This document shows positions 14,686 to 20,743 of a stretch of DNA of 20,743 bases, piece by piece (position 1 is the first letter of the stretch; each line of letters starts with the position of its first letter). The stretch is from CAZKRU01 sp964555235 (GTDB lineage Bacteria; Verrucomicrobiota; Verrucomicrobiia; Methylacidiphilales; CAMAQI01). The translations under genes were made by a program, and so were the position numbers. The DNA lies in the NCBI GenBank assembly GCA_964555235.1, contig CAZKRU010000073.1, positions 1 to 20,743 on the forward strand, read 5' to 3'. Below the pieces are notes generated by a model. The model was not told where the DNA came from. It saw nothing but the letters and a program-made list of their open reading frames with translations, and did no database searches.

Positions 14686-15472
14686 AAACCATCGAAATAT
14701 CCATACCTCCGAAATTACTGAATTCTTCCAAGAAAACGGCTACTATCTCGCTCGGGGAATCTATTCTCCCGCCGAAGTCTCCGAGCTTGAAGAGGAGTTC
14801 GATCAGATCGTCATGCAACTGACTGCCAGCGGTGAATCCGTTGCCGTACGATGGGAGGGAGCTGCCATGGATAAGATCGCCCCAAAAGACTCTGTCTTCG
14901 TCCATACGCATAATGTTCAGATCTTCTCCGCAGCATGGCATCGCGCCTTTTTACAGTCGCGTTTTCTTGAGGCGTCCCAGGCCATCCTGAACTGTCCCGA
15001 TGTCATCCTTCATCACAGTAAGCTGTTTCAGAAGCCAGCCGAAAAGGGAGCTCCCTTTCCAATGCATCAAGACTATGGCTACTTCCCAACCGTCAACGAC
15101 TCCATGGTTGCTGGAAGCATCATGATCTCCCACGCAACGGACGAAATGGGCTGTCTGCGCGTCTATCCGGGTTCTCACAAACTCGGCCGCCTTCCTGAAA
15201 GCAATGGTCAAACCGCCACGGAATCCCTGAAGGATTATCCCCTTGAAAATGCAATTCCAATCGAAGCCGAACCCGGCGACGTCGTCTTCTTTCACTATCT
15301 CACCCTACATGGCTCGATGCCCAATCGCTCCCCGTACACGCGTAAATCCGTTTTGGCCCAACTCCACCGCGGCGACGATAGAATTGAAGATGGCAACGAT
15401 CACCCCAATTCCCGTCTCGTCCTCTCAGGCTGGAACTACCACGCAAAACGTAGCCTCGGCAATCAATCATAA
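14657..15472 (+). CDS. Phytanoyl-CoA dioxygenase (PhyH) family protein
   Basis: About 271 residues; an Fe(II)/2-oxoglutarate-dependent oxygenase of the PhyH superfamily. The iron triad is visible as His137-x-Asp139 (MHQDYG) and the distal His218 (LTLHGS). It is followed by NRSPYTRKS, whose Arg229 would bind 2-oxoglutarate. The N-terminus (ITEFFQENGYYLARGIYSPAEV) is typical of the family. The start is uncertain: TTG 14639, ATG 14657 and ATG 14675 are all in frame, and none has a good ribosome site. The last two fit the usual family N-terminus. It is divergent from the AraC regulator, which probably controls it. Such proteins are common in Verrucomicrobiota and Planctomycetota, but their substrates are mostly unknown, and there is no reason to expect phytanoyl-CoA here. 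Confidence 0.9.
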   Translation: MRYVLRMITTNHRNIHTSEITEFFQENGYYLARGIYSPAEVSELEEEFDQIVMQLTASGESVAVRWEGAAMDKIAPKDSVFVHTHNVQIFSAAWHRAFLQSRFLEASQAILNCPDVILHHSKLFQKPAEKGAPFPMHQDYGYFPTVNDSMVAGSIMISHATDEMGCLRVYPGSHKLGRLPESNGQTATESLKDYPLENAIPIEAEPGDVVFFHYLTLHGSMPNRSPYTRKSVLAQLHRGDDRIEDGNDHPNSRLVLSGWNYHAKRSLGNQS

Positions 15473-15801
15473 CAAAAACCATCGTTCGTAAGACCATGCC
15501 CATGAAATCCGAAAGCTGCTGCTCCCGTTGTGCCTTAGTTAATCGTCAGAAGCACACAACCTGTGCATTCCATCGAGCAACCCCATGTCAAAACAGTACG
15601 AAATTGAAACCCGCACCTCATAGCCTGCCCAGCTTGATGCATAGAAAATACATACCCGCGGTTTTAGACAGGATGTCATTTTTCTAGTAACGAAGGAATC
15701 AGAGAATTTTGACTCGCCCCCCCCTGGATCGGAGAATAAAATCTCCACCCATTGCCCCTTGAGCAGAGGGGCGGCTGCTTCGTGTGAGGGAGAAAGCTTA
15801 C
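15473..15801. other. Intergenic region without a supported gene
   Basis: Some 330 bp lie between the convergent PhyH and histidine kinase genes. Short frames exist on both strands (15496-15687 plus; 15539-15805 minus), but neither has a convincing ribosome site or recognisable domain. A small hairpin GGAGA-ATAAAA-TCTCC (15731-15746) lacks a T tract. No good terminator is seen for either flanking gene. Confidence 0.6.
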
Positions 15802-17694
15802 TCACTCCACTTTTGAGAGTGCCGAGTGAATTTTTTCTTTAAGTAACTCCGCACGGAAAGGCTTGGGAACAAATCCGTCCGGGCCGTTTTCTCCGAAGCG
15901 ACGGTGAAGTTCGCGTTCGCTAAACCCGCTCGTGAGGATGATTTGAATTTTCGGATCAAGTCTTCGAATTTGCTCCAATGTCTCGGCCCCGTCCATTTGA
16001 GGCATCATCATGTCCAAAAGAACCAATCGAATCAGGCCCGGAAATTCCTTCACCTTGACAACCGCATCCACTCCATCAACCGCCTGAATCACCTTGAACC
16101 CAAAGGATTCGAGCATCCGCGTGGCGACATGCCGAACGGGCTCCTCATCGTCCACCACCAAAACCGTACCACTCCCACGCCAGTTTGAAGATGTCGCGGT
16201 CCTCGAAGCGACCTGTTCCGAATGGCCCTCCGCAATAGGAAGCAGAAACCTTACGGTAGTACCAAGCTCCAGCTCACTTTCAATTTTCAACGCTCCTCGA
16301 TGGCCTCGAACAATCCCAAACACCACGGCAAGGCCCAATCCGCGTCCTGTAAATTTGGTGGTGTAAAACGGATCCAAGATTCTCGATTTGGTCTCTTCGT
16401 CCATTCCGCAACCGTTATCCCTCACCTCAAGAAAAACATATTCTCCCGGTTCCAGCTCCTGAGGAAGATGCGTCGAATCCAAATAGGCCTGATCAGCCTG
16501 AAACGTTCCGGTCGTTACTGCAATGACCCCATTCTGATTCCCAATCGCTTCGGAGGCATTGATCACGAGATTCATGATCACCTGACGCAATTGGGTCGGG
16601 TCGGCAAGGACGGGAGCAAGTCCTGAAGGGAGGTTAAATTTGAGCTGCGCCTTTTTGCTGATCGAAATTTGAAGAAGATGTTTTGTATCCTCAACAATCG
16701 AACTCAGATCCAGTCGTTGCACCTCAAAACGCCCCTTGCCCGAGTAATCCAGCATCTGACGACAAATATCAGCCGCGCGCAACGAGGCATTTTCGATATG
16801 TTCCAGATATTCATTTGCCAGCGAATCGGGTGCCACCTCAAGACGTGCCAAACTCGCATTACCAAGGATTGCCGTCAGAATATTGTTAAAATCATGAGCA
16901 ATTCCCCCGGCCAAAACTCCCAGGCTTTCAAAACGCTGCCCCTCCTGCATCTTTCTCTCCGCCTCAAACCGCTCGGCCTCCGCCTGCCGTCGCTCACTGA
17001 TATCCCGCAAGGAGGCAAAAAACGCCTTTTCTCCCTCCCACTCTGTCTCCTCCACCCGCATCTCCACAATCGAAACGCCTCCATAGCGTCGACCCACGGT
17101 CGCCTCAACCGTTTTCCCGGGAATAATTGAATAACCAAACGCAAAGCCGATCATCTCGGCACTGGAGCGATCCAGAATTAATTCCGCCGCCGGATTTGCA
17201 TAGCGGACAATTCCAGTGCGACTCAAAATCACGATCCCGTCCGCGTTCTTTTCAATCAGATCCCGAAGGCGTGACTCGCTTAATTTGAGATCGTTCACGT
17301 AGCGATGTAATTCCACTCGGGTGGAATGGCGTTGAATCGAGTAATCGATGGCACGGATCAGATTCCGGCTATCGACCTTTCCTTTAATCAGATAATCCTG
17401 AGCCCCGGCTTGAACCGCATTGACCCCCATCGTCTCATCCTGGGCACTCGTCAAAACGATGATCGGAATATCCGGAAAGTCTTGATGCAGTTTGGTAATC
17501 GAATCGAGGCCATAACTATCCGGCAATCCGAGATCCAAAAGAACCACATCTGCCGGATCCTCTTTCAGATGATCCAATCCCTCAAAAAAGAGCGGGGAAT
17601 GATGGAAAGTGAATGAAGTTCCCTTGGCCTCCTGCAACATCTCACGAATCAAAAGCGCGTCATCCGGATTGTCATCAATGAGGCAAACTTTCAT
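15802..17694 (-). CDS. Hybrid histidine kinase: REC-PAS-kinase-REC
   Basis: A 630-residue signalling protein with no membrane segment, so cytoplasmic. Residues 1-125 form a receiver domain (acidic pair Asp7/Asp8, phosphoacceptor Asp54, Lys104). A PAS domain follows (about 138-235), then a short coiled segment. The kinase core has His267 in GGIAHDFNN, N box NLVINASEAI (375-384), G1 DNGCG (426-430) and G2 GRGLGL. A second receiver domain (about 510-628) has Asp561 in LLDMMMPQMDG and LTSGFS. The HDFNN-type H box is typical of NtrB-like and hybrid kinases. I chose the ATG at 17694 because the receiver domain then begins at residue 1; the frame also opens at a TTG at 17730. The N-terminal receiver suggests input from another kinase. 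No partner regulator with an output domain is adjacent. Confidence 0.94.
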   Translation of the reverse strand: MKVCLIDDNPDDALLIREMLQEAKGTSFTFHHSPLFFEGLDHLKEDPADVVLLDLGLPDSYGLDSITKLHQDFPDIPIIVLTSAQDETMGVNAVQAGAQDYLIKGKVDSRNLIRAIDYSIQRHSTRVELHRYVNDLKLSESRLRDLIEKNADGIVILSRTGIVRYANPAAELILDRSSAEMIGFAFGYSIIPGKTVEATVGRRYGGVSIVEMRVEETEWEGEKAFFASLRDISERRQAEAERFEAERKMQEGQRFESLGVLAGGIAHDFNNILTAILGNASLARLEVAPDSLANEYLEHIENASLRAADICRQMLDYSGKGRFEVQRLDLSSIVEDTKHLLQISISKKAQLKFNLPSGLAPVLADPTQLRQVIMNLVINASEAIGNQNGVIAVTTGTFQADQAYLDSTHLPQELEPGEYVFLEVRDNGCGMDEETKSRILDPFYTTKFTGRGLGLAVVFGIVRGHRGALKIESELELGTTVRFLLPIAEGHSEQVASRTATSSNWRGSGTVLVVDDEEPVRHVATRMLESFGFKVIQAVDGVDAVVKVKEFPGLIRLVLLDMMMPQMDGAETLEQIRRLDPKIQIILTSGFSERELHRRFGENGPDGFVPKPFRAELLKEKIHSALSKVE

Positions 17695-17806
17695 CTGACC
17701 CAAGGCTTGCCGAATTCCCCTCAAAATCAAGTGAATTCATTTCCCTGTTTGACGCTCAAAACCTTTTCTCGGAGGGAAGCGTCCATCCGCCATCCGTCCT
17801 CGCGCA

Positions 17807-17860
17807 GAGTTCGCAGTGGACGCCGAGAAATTTGAAAATCTCTGCGGCCTCTGCGAACTC
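17807..17860. repeat. Palindromic element between the 3D-domain and kinase genes
   Basis: Arms 17807-17828 and 17839-17860 (GAGTTCGCAGTGG against CCTCTGCGAACTC) are complementary at 19 of 22 positions around an A/T-rich centre. It has the same AGTTCGC core and ~9-bp beat as the elements inside cassette genes B and C. On the minus strand it follows the 3D-domain gene and could act as a transcript end or processing hairpin. No T tract is present. Confidence 0.85.
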
Positions 17861-17885
17861 CCATTTTCATTTCATTCTTTCTTAA

Positions 17886-18587
17886 TTACGCACGCCCCGG
17901 GGCAAAATACTGGATCTTTACAAATTTCGGAAGACGGGCATCAAATGCCAGTCCATCCTTTTCCTCTACAAAAAAGACATCGATGACAATCGCTTGCGAT
18001 TCCTGAGGATTTCGAGCGGTTTTGCGCACCGCCACGCGATCAATCACTGCACTCCCACAATCCGCAGCCACAAACGCGCCGGGAACGCCTTCAATCAACA
18101 CAAGACTTCCGTAGGGAATCACCTTCGGATCCACCGCAACCACGCCGCGTCGCAAGGTCACTCCCGTGCTGGACTGACCCGCTCGCGTCCAATGATCCGT
18201 ATCCCGTCCAATTTTCCAATAGCAGGTGATCGAAGCCAAACAGCTTTTTCCCGAGCCCCCCGGCCTCACCCCTTGGGTGCGTGAAACCATCTCAATGACT
18301 TGTTGAATTTCCGAAGGCGAAAGCCCTCGTCCTCTCTCATCGCCGCGATGAACCGAAACCCATTCTCCATTGCCCTGCCAATCGGGAATAAAAACCTCGT
18401 CATGAGTCCGATAAAATCGATCCAACGCTTTCCGCGTCTCTGCCTTCTGGGAATCAACCGCCTTTGCAGCTGAAGCAATCTCTGGACGATTCGAGCGACG
18501 CGCAGGCAAATCCCGTGCATCCATTTTCCATGGAGCCAAAAGCAACATCAATCCATAGGTAAGAATCCCCAGCTTATCCCCTCGCAT
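17886..18587 (-). CDS. 3D-domain (double-psi beta-barrel) cell-wall protein
   Basis: A 233-residue exported protein. A signal-like N-terminus (MRGDKLGILTYGLMLLLAPW, polar KMDA after it) leads to a linker rich in charged residues. The C-terminal 3D domain is named for three conserved aspartates, seen here as Asp153 (VAVDPKVIPYGS), Asp176 (VAADCGSAV) and Asp203 (IDVFF). The fold is that of the MltA lytic transglycosylase catalytic barrel and of resuscitation-factor-like proteins. A role in peptidoglycan cleavage or remodelling in the periplasm is likely but inferred. The start codon sits in the loop of an 11-bp hairpin and has no Shine-Dalgarno sequence upstream. The gene is flanked on both sides by palindromic repeat elements and seems to be a single-gene unit. 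Confidence 0.88.
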   Translation of the reverse strand: MRGDKLGILTYGLMLLLAPWKMDARDLPARRSNRPEIASAAKAVDSQKAETRKALDRFYRTHDEVFIPDWQGNGEWVSVHRGDERGRGLSPSEIQQVIEMVSRTQGVRPGGSGKSCLASITCYWKIGRDTDHWTRAGQSSTGVTLRRGVVAVDPKVIPYGSLVLIEGVPGAFVAADCGSAVIDRVAVRKTARNPQESQAIVIDVFFVEEKDGLAFDARLPKFVKIQYFAPGRA

Positions 18588-18601
18588 GCAAGGGGATAAG
18601 C
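18572..18601 (-). promoter_or_regulatory. Hairpin presenting the 3D-gene start codon
   Basis: GCTTATCCCCT (18572-18582) and AGGGGATAAGC (18591-18601) form a perfect 11-bp stem around the 8-nt loop CGCATGCA. On the minus strand the ATG of the 3D-domain gene (18585-18587) lies in that loop. The segment upstream of the ATG is the pyrimidine-rich arm, so no usual ribosome site exists. It could be a binding site or a translational control hairpin. Confidence 0.6.
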
Positions 18602-18640
18602 AAGAAGCAGGCCAATCATTTTTGGTAGGGCGGCCTCTCC

Positions 18641-18671
18641 CGCCTGCCCCGAATTACTTTCGGGGAGGGCG
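18641..18671. repeat. GC-rich hairpin upstream of the 3D-domain gene
   Basis: CGCCTGCCCCGAA (18641-18653) pairs with TTCGGGGAGGGCG (18659-18671) across a 5-nt loop, with one mismatch and one G-T pair. The flanks (GGTAGGGCGGCC and GCGCCGCG) look like part of a larger degenerate GC-rich palindrome. It has no T tract on either strand. It lies in the 365-bp stretch 18588-18952, which otherwise holds only the palindrome at 18723-18847 and no supported gene. Confidence 0.6.
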
Positions 18672-18722
18672 CCGCGAACTCCACCACCCCAATCATTAGC
18701 GAAGAATTGACGCGGCGGATGG

Positions 18723-18847
18723 TTTCACACAAAGGCACGAAGCTCACAAAGGGGGAATCCCTTTTGTTCGATCCTTTGAGAGACTCGTTCTTGGTTTCCA
18801 AAAATAAAACCGGATTTCCTTTGTGAGCTTCGTGCCTTCGTGTGAAA
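18723..18847. repeat. Long palindromic element between hldD and the 3D-domain gene
   Basis: Left arm about 18723-18760 and right arm about 18812-18847 are nearly complementary over about 35 nt (core CACGAAGCTCACAAAGG against CCTTTGTGAGCTTCGTG). A ~51-nt centre separates them. The arm is made of the ~9-bp unit CACAAAGG / CACGAAGCT / CACAAAGG. It is related to the element at 19978-20080, which shares ACACAAAGGCACGAAG. Confidence 0.9.
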
Positions 18848-18952
18848 ACTCACCAGTTTTCTTATTTTCTATGGGATCGCTAAGGATTGGGGCTCCATCA
18901 CTTCCTTCTGTGAATTCGGTGCTTTTTGTGGGCTACAATTTTACAACCACCC

Positions 18953-19900
18953 TCAACACTTCGGCGGCAACGCTGTCAGCCAACCGCTCGCATGATAATC
19001 ATCCATCCCAAGTTCAAGCGTGTACTCGGGCTTCGTCTTTAATCCCAAAACAGTCTCCGTCAGATCCGCTTCCGTGTGCGGTTGATAAAACGAAAAGGGA
19101 TTTTCGATGTAATCCGGCGGTAGATCGGTCTTCAGGACGCGATTCAAATTCGCAATGATGTCATTGAAGGAACGCGCAGCTCCGGAGCCTGCATTGTAAA
19201 CGCCCGAACCTTTTGATTGGGTCAATGCGGCAATCGTGTAGCTCACGATATCCTTCACATAAACGAAATCCCGCATCTGCTCGCCATGCTTGAAAACCCG
19301 GGGGCGCTTTCCTTGCAACATCTGATGCGCCAACTGGTACATCATACTCGCCGCCGCCTGCTTGTGCGTTTCACGAGGGCCATAGACGTTGAAGTATCGA
19401 AGCCCGACAACACGCTGCTTCGGATATTGCTTCACAAAAGAGCGTGAGAGGTTTTCAAGTTGAACCTTGGAAAATCCGTAAACATTCGCCGGCTTCTGAG
19501 GATGGTCTGCATGATTGATTCCCGAACCAATTCCGTAGGTTGCCGCCGATGAAGCATAAACAACAGGCGTCTTTTTCCCCGCAACAAAATGAAGAATATT
19601 TCGCAGGCTCTCCACATTGTCAAACGTCTGCTTGCGCTGATTATGCTCCGTCGTGTCCGTGATCGAAGCCAGATGAAAAATCGCATCGAACTTGACCCCG
19701 CGAAACCACTTCTTCAGATCCATTCGCGATAAATCCTCCGCCACCACGTCGCCTCGATACCCTTCGAGGTTCTTAAAATGCCCCGAGCGAAAATCATCGA
19801 CCACCACGAGTTGAGCCTTCGGATAACGCTCCTGAAGCGTCAAAACCAGATTCGAACCGATGAACCCTGCGCCGCCCGTGACCAAAAGACGTTTAAACAT
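18953..19900 (-). CDS. hldD: ADP-glyceromanno-heptose 6-epimerase-like (extended SDR)
   Basis: A 315-residue NAD(P)-dependent sugar-nucleotide epimerase. The Rossmann motif GGAGFIGS is at 9-16 and the catalytic triad region has Ser117/Ser118 (YASSAATYG), Tyr141 and Lys145 (YGFSK). HldD-specific blocks are present: GLRYFNVYGPRETHK, GEQMRDFVYVKD and YQPHTEADLTET near the C-terminus. HldD converts ADP-D-glycero- to ADP-L-glycero-D-manno-heptose for the lipopolysaccharide inner core, in the cytoplasm. Length matches the family. No clear ribosome site precedes the ATG. It lies downstream of nuoD on the same strand but is separated by about 210 bp containing a palindromic element, so it probably has its own promoter. 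No other heptose or LPS genes are visible nearby. Confidence 0.88.
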   Translation of the reverse strand: MFKRLLVTGGAGFIGSNLVLTLQERYPKAQLVVVDDFRSGHFKNLEGYRGDVVAEDLSRMDLKKWFRGVKFDAIFHLASITDTTEHNQRKQTFDNVESLRNILHFVAGKKTPVVYASSAATYGIGSGINHADHPQKPANVYGFSKVQLENLSRSFVKQYPKQRVVGLRYFNVYGPRETHKQAAASMMYQLAHQMLQGKRPRVFKHGEQMRDFVYVKDIVSYTIAALTQSKGSGVYNAGSGAARSFNDIIANLNRVLKTDLPPDYIENPFSFYQPHTEADLTETVLGLKTKPEYTLELGMDDYHASGWLTALPPKC

Positions 19901-19977
19901 AAGGGCAAAGGTTTAAAAGAAAAGTCCCCCCACGGGAAGGAAAAAAGGGAAGATGAAGTTTCACACAAGGGAACCGT

Positions 19978-20080
19978 CTCACACAAAGGCACGAAGCCAC
20001 AAAGCTTTTGAGTCCATTTTTATTTATTGTGAGATGAAACAAAAACACCTTCCGATTGTGACTTCGTGCCTTTGTGTGAG
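19978..20080. repeat. Long palindromic element between nuoD and hldD
   Basis: Arms 19978-20002 and 20056-20080 (CTCACACAAAGGCACGAAG against CTTCGTGCCTTTGTGTGAG) are complementary at 24 of 25 positions around a ~53-nt AT-rich centre. It shares the arm sequence ACACAAAGGCACGAAG with the element at 18723. A partial extra unit, TTTCACACAAGGG, precedes the left arm. It lies 30 bp beyond the nuoD stop and may mark the transcript end. Confidence 0.92.
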
Positions 20081-20109
20081 GCAATCCACGATCATTGAAT
20101 TACCCCCTC

Positions 20110-20743
20110 CTACCGATCGACTTCGCCCAAAACAATATCGATGCTTCCAAGGATGATGACTGCATCCGCAATGAGATGCCCCAAACAAAGATCTTCCAAC
20201 ACCGTCAGATTCACAAAGGAGGGCGCCCTCACGTGATAGCGATACGGATGAGGAGATCCGTCGCTGATGAGATGAAATCCGAGCTCTCCCTTTGGACTTT
20301 CAATCCGACCATACCGTTCGCCGGCCGGTGGCTTAAAGTTTCGAATCTTCACTGAAGTCACGCAGCTCCCCACGGGAAGATCCCGGAGGGCCTGATCCAA
20401 AATCTTCAAACTCTCCCGCATCTCCAAAAAGCGAATCATCAACCGATCATAACAATCCCCATGATCTCCCAGGGGAACTTGAAACTCAAAACGCCCGTAA
20501 ACTCCGTATCGATCCACTTTGCGTAAATCGTAATTCACTCCACTCGCCCGTAACATCGGCCCCGTGACCCCCGCATTAACCGCCTTTTCAGGAGTCAGTA
20601 CTCCGATCCCCTGCGTCCGGGCCATCACAATTTCATTGGTCACCAACAAATCTTCCATTTCATCCAAAAACTGTGGAAAATCCGCAACAACTTTCCGTGT
20701 TTTCTCCACCCACCCTTCCGGCAGCTCGCAACGACACCCACCA
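20110..20743 (-). CDS. nuoD: NADH-quinone oxidoreductase subunit D, partial (C-terminal part)
   Basis: The C-terminal about 211 residues of NuoD (49-kDa subunit), cut by the right edge. NuoD lies in the peripheral arm of complex I in the inner membrane and helps form the quinone pocket. Diagnostic segments are GPMLRASGVNYDLRKVD, VPLGDHGDCYDR, the PKGE of ESPKGELGF, RAPSFVNL and the closing SIDIVLGEVDR, the usual family ending. The frame is open to the window edge; a GTG at 20709 is internal (Val), not a start, because the preceding residues (CELPEGW) also fit the family. The next gene downstream is hldD, not nuoE, and a palindromic repeat separates them. In this genome nuoD therefore seems to close its transcription unit, implying that the complex I genes are split. 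Confidence 0.95.
   Translation of the reverse strand, partial: GGCRCELPEGWVEKTRKVVADFPQFLDEMEDLLVTNEIVMARTQGIGVLTPEKAVNAGVTGPMLRASGVNYDLRKVDRYGVYGRFEFQVPLGDHGDCYDRLMIRFLEMRESLKILDQALRDLPVGSCVTSVKIRNFKPPAGERYGRIESPKGELGFHLISDGSPHPYRYHVRAPSFVNLTVLEDLCLGHLIADAVIILGSIDIVLGEVDR

Noticed and set aside
15496..15687. 63-codon Cys-rich plus-strand frame (CCSRC near the start) after phyH
   Set aside because: It has no Shine-Dalgarno sequence, and the Cys spacing does not make a convincing zinc site through the rest of the frame.
15711..15746. C-rich run plus GGAGA/TCTCC hairpin as a terminator
   Set aside because: The stem is only 5 bp and no T tract follows on either strand.
15539..15805. 88-codon minus-strand frame overlapping the kinase stop (GTGA)
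   Set aside because: It has a weak ribosome site and no recognisable domain or signal. The overlap looks coupled, but composition and low complexity suggest intergenic DNA. Conservation would be needed to revive it.
17807..20080. Repeated CACAAAGGCACGAAG-type sequences as a CRISPR array
   Set aside because: Copies are inverted pairs far apart, not regularly spaced direct repeats, and no cas gene is present.

Overview
The window most likely comes from a Verrucomicrobiota chromosome. The main reason is a four-gene pseudopilin-like set in the order D-B-C-A (4171-10140) that matches the TIGRFAM 'Verru_Chthon cassette' proteins, first defined in Verrucomicrobium and Chthoniobacter. Sulfatases, a PhyH-type dioxygenase, a GntR/LacI hybrid regulator, HldD (lipopolysaccharide heptose synthesis, hence Gram-negative) and complex I fit that assignment. 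No rRNA, tRNA, CRISPR array, transposase or integrase was seen.

Layout. 1-2890: a secreted subtilisin-like (S8) protease on the minus strand, with a perfect terminator hairpin behind it, an AT-rich upstream region, and two copies of a ~90-bp direct repeat bracketing the whole block. 2960-4090: a GntR-type DNA-binding domain fused to a LacI-type sensor. 4171-13690: a tightly packed plus-strand run of seven genes (pseudopilins D, B, C and A; a signal-peptide protein; two sulfatases) with overlaps or gaps below 20 bp after its first gene, probably one operon. 13691-14596: an AraC-family regulator, convergent with and abutting the second sulfatase and divergent from a PhyH dioxygenase (14657-15472). 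15802-17694: a REC-PAS-histidine kinase-REC protein. 17886-18587: a 3D-domain cell-wall protein. 18953-19900: HldD-like epimerase. 20110 to the right edge: the C-terminal part of NuoD, cut by the window.

How it may work together (inference). The four cassette proteins line up with the type II secretion minor pseudopilins GspH-I-J-K in order and in the prepilin Glu5 pattern: D, B and C have it, while A lacks it as GspK does. Being followed without a break by two formylglycine sulfatases, the cassette may serve uptake or processing of sulfated polysaccharide. No ATPase, secretin, inner-membrane platform, prepilin peptidase or major pseudopilin is present here, so these would have to lie elsewhere.

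The most unusual structural signal is a family of long inverted repeats whose arms are built from a degenerate ~9-bp unit. Three lie between genes at 17.8, 18.7 and 20.0 kb. Two sit in frame inside the leader-peptide regions of consecutive prepilin genes (B and C), stretching the leaders to about 53 and 65 residues.
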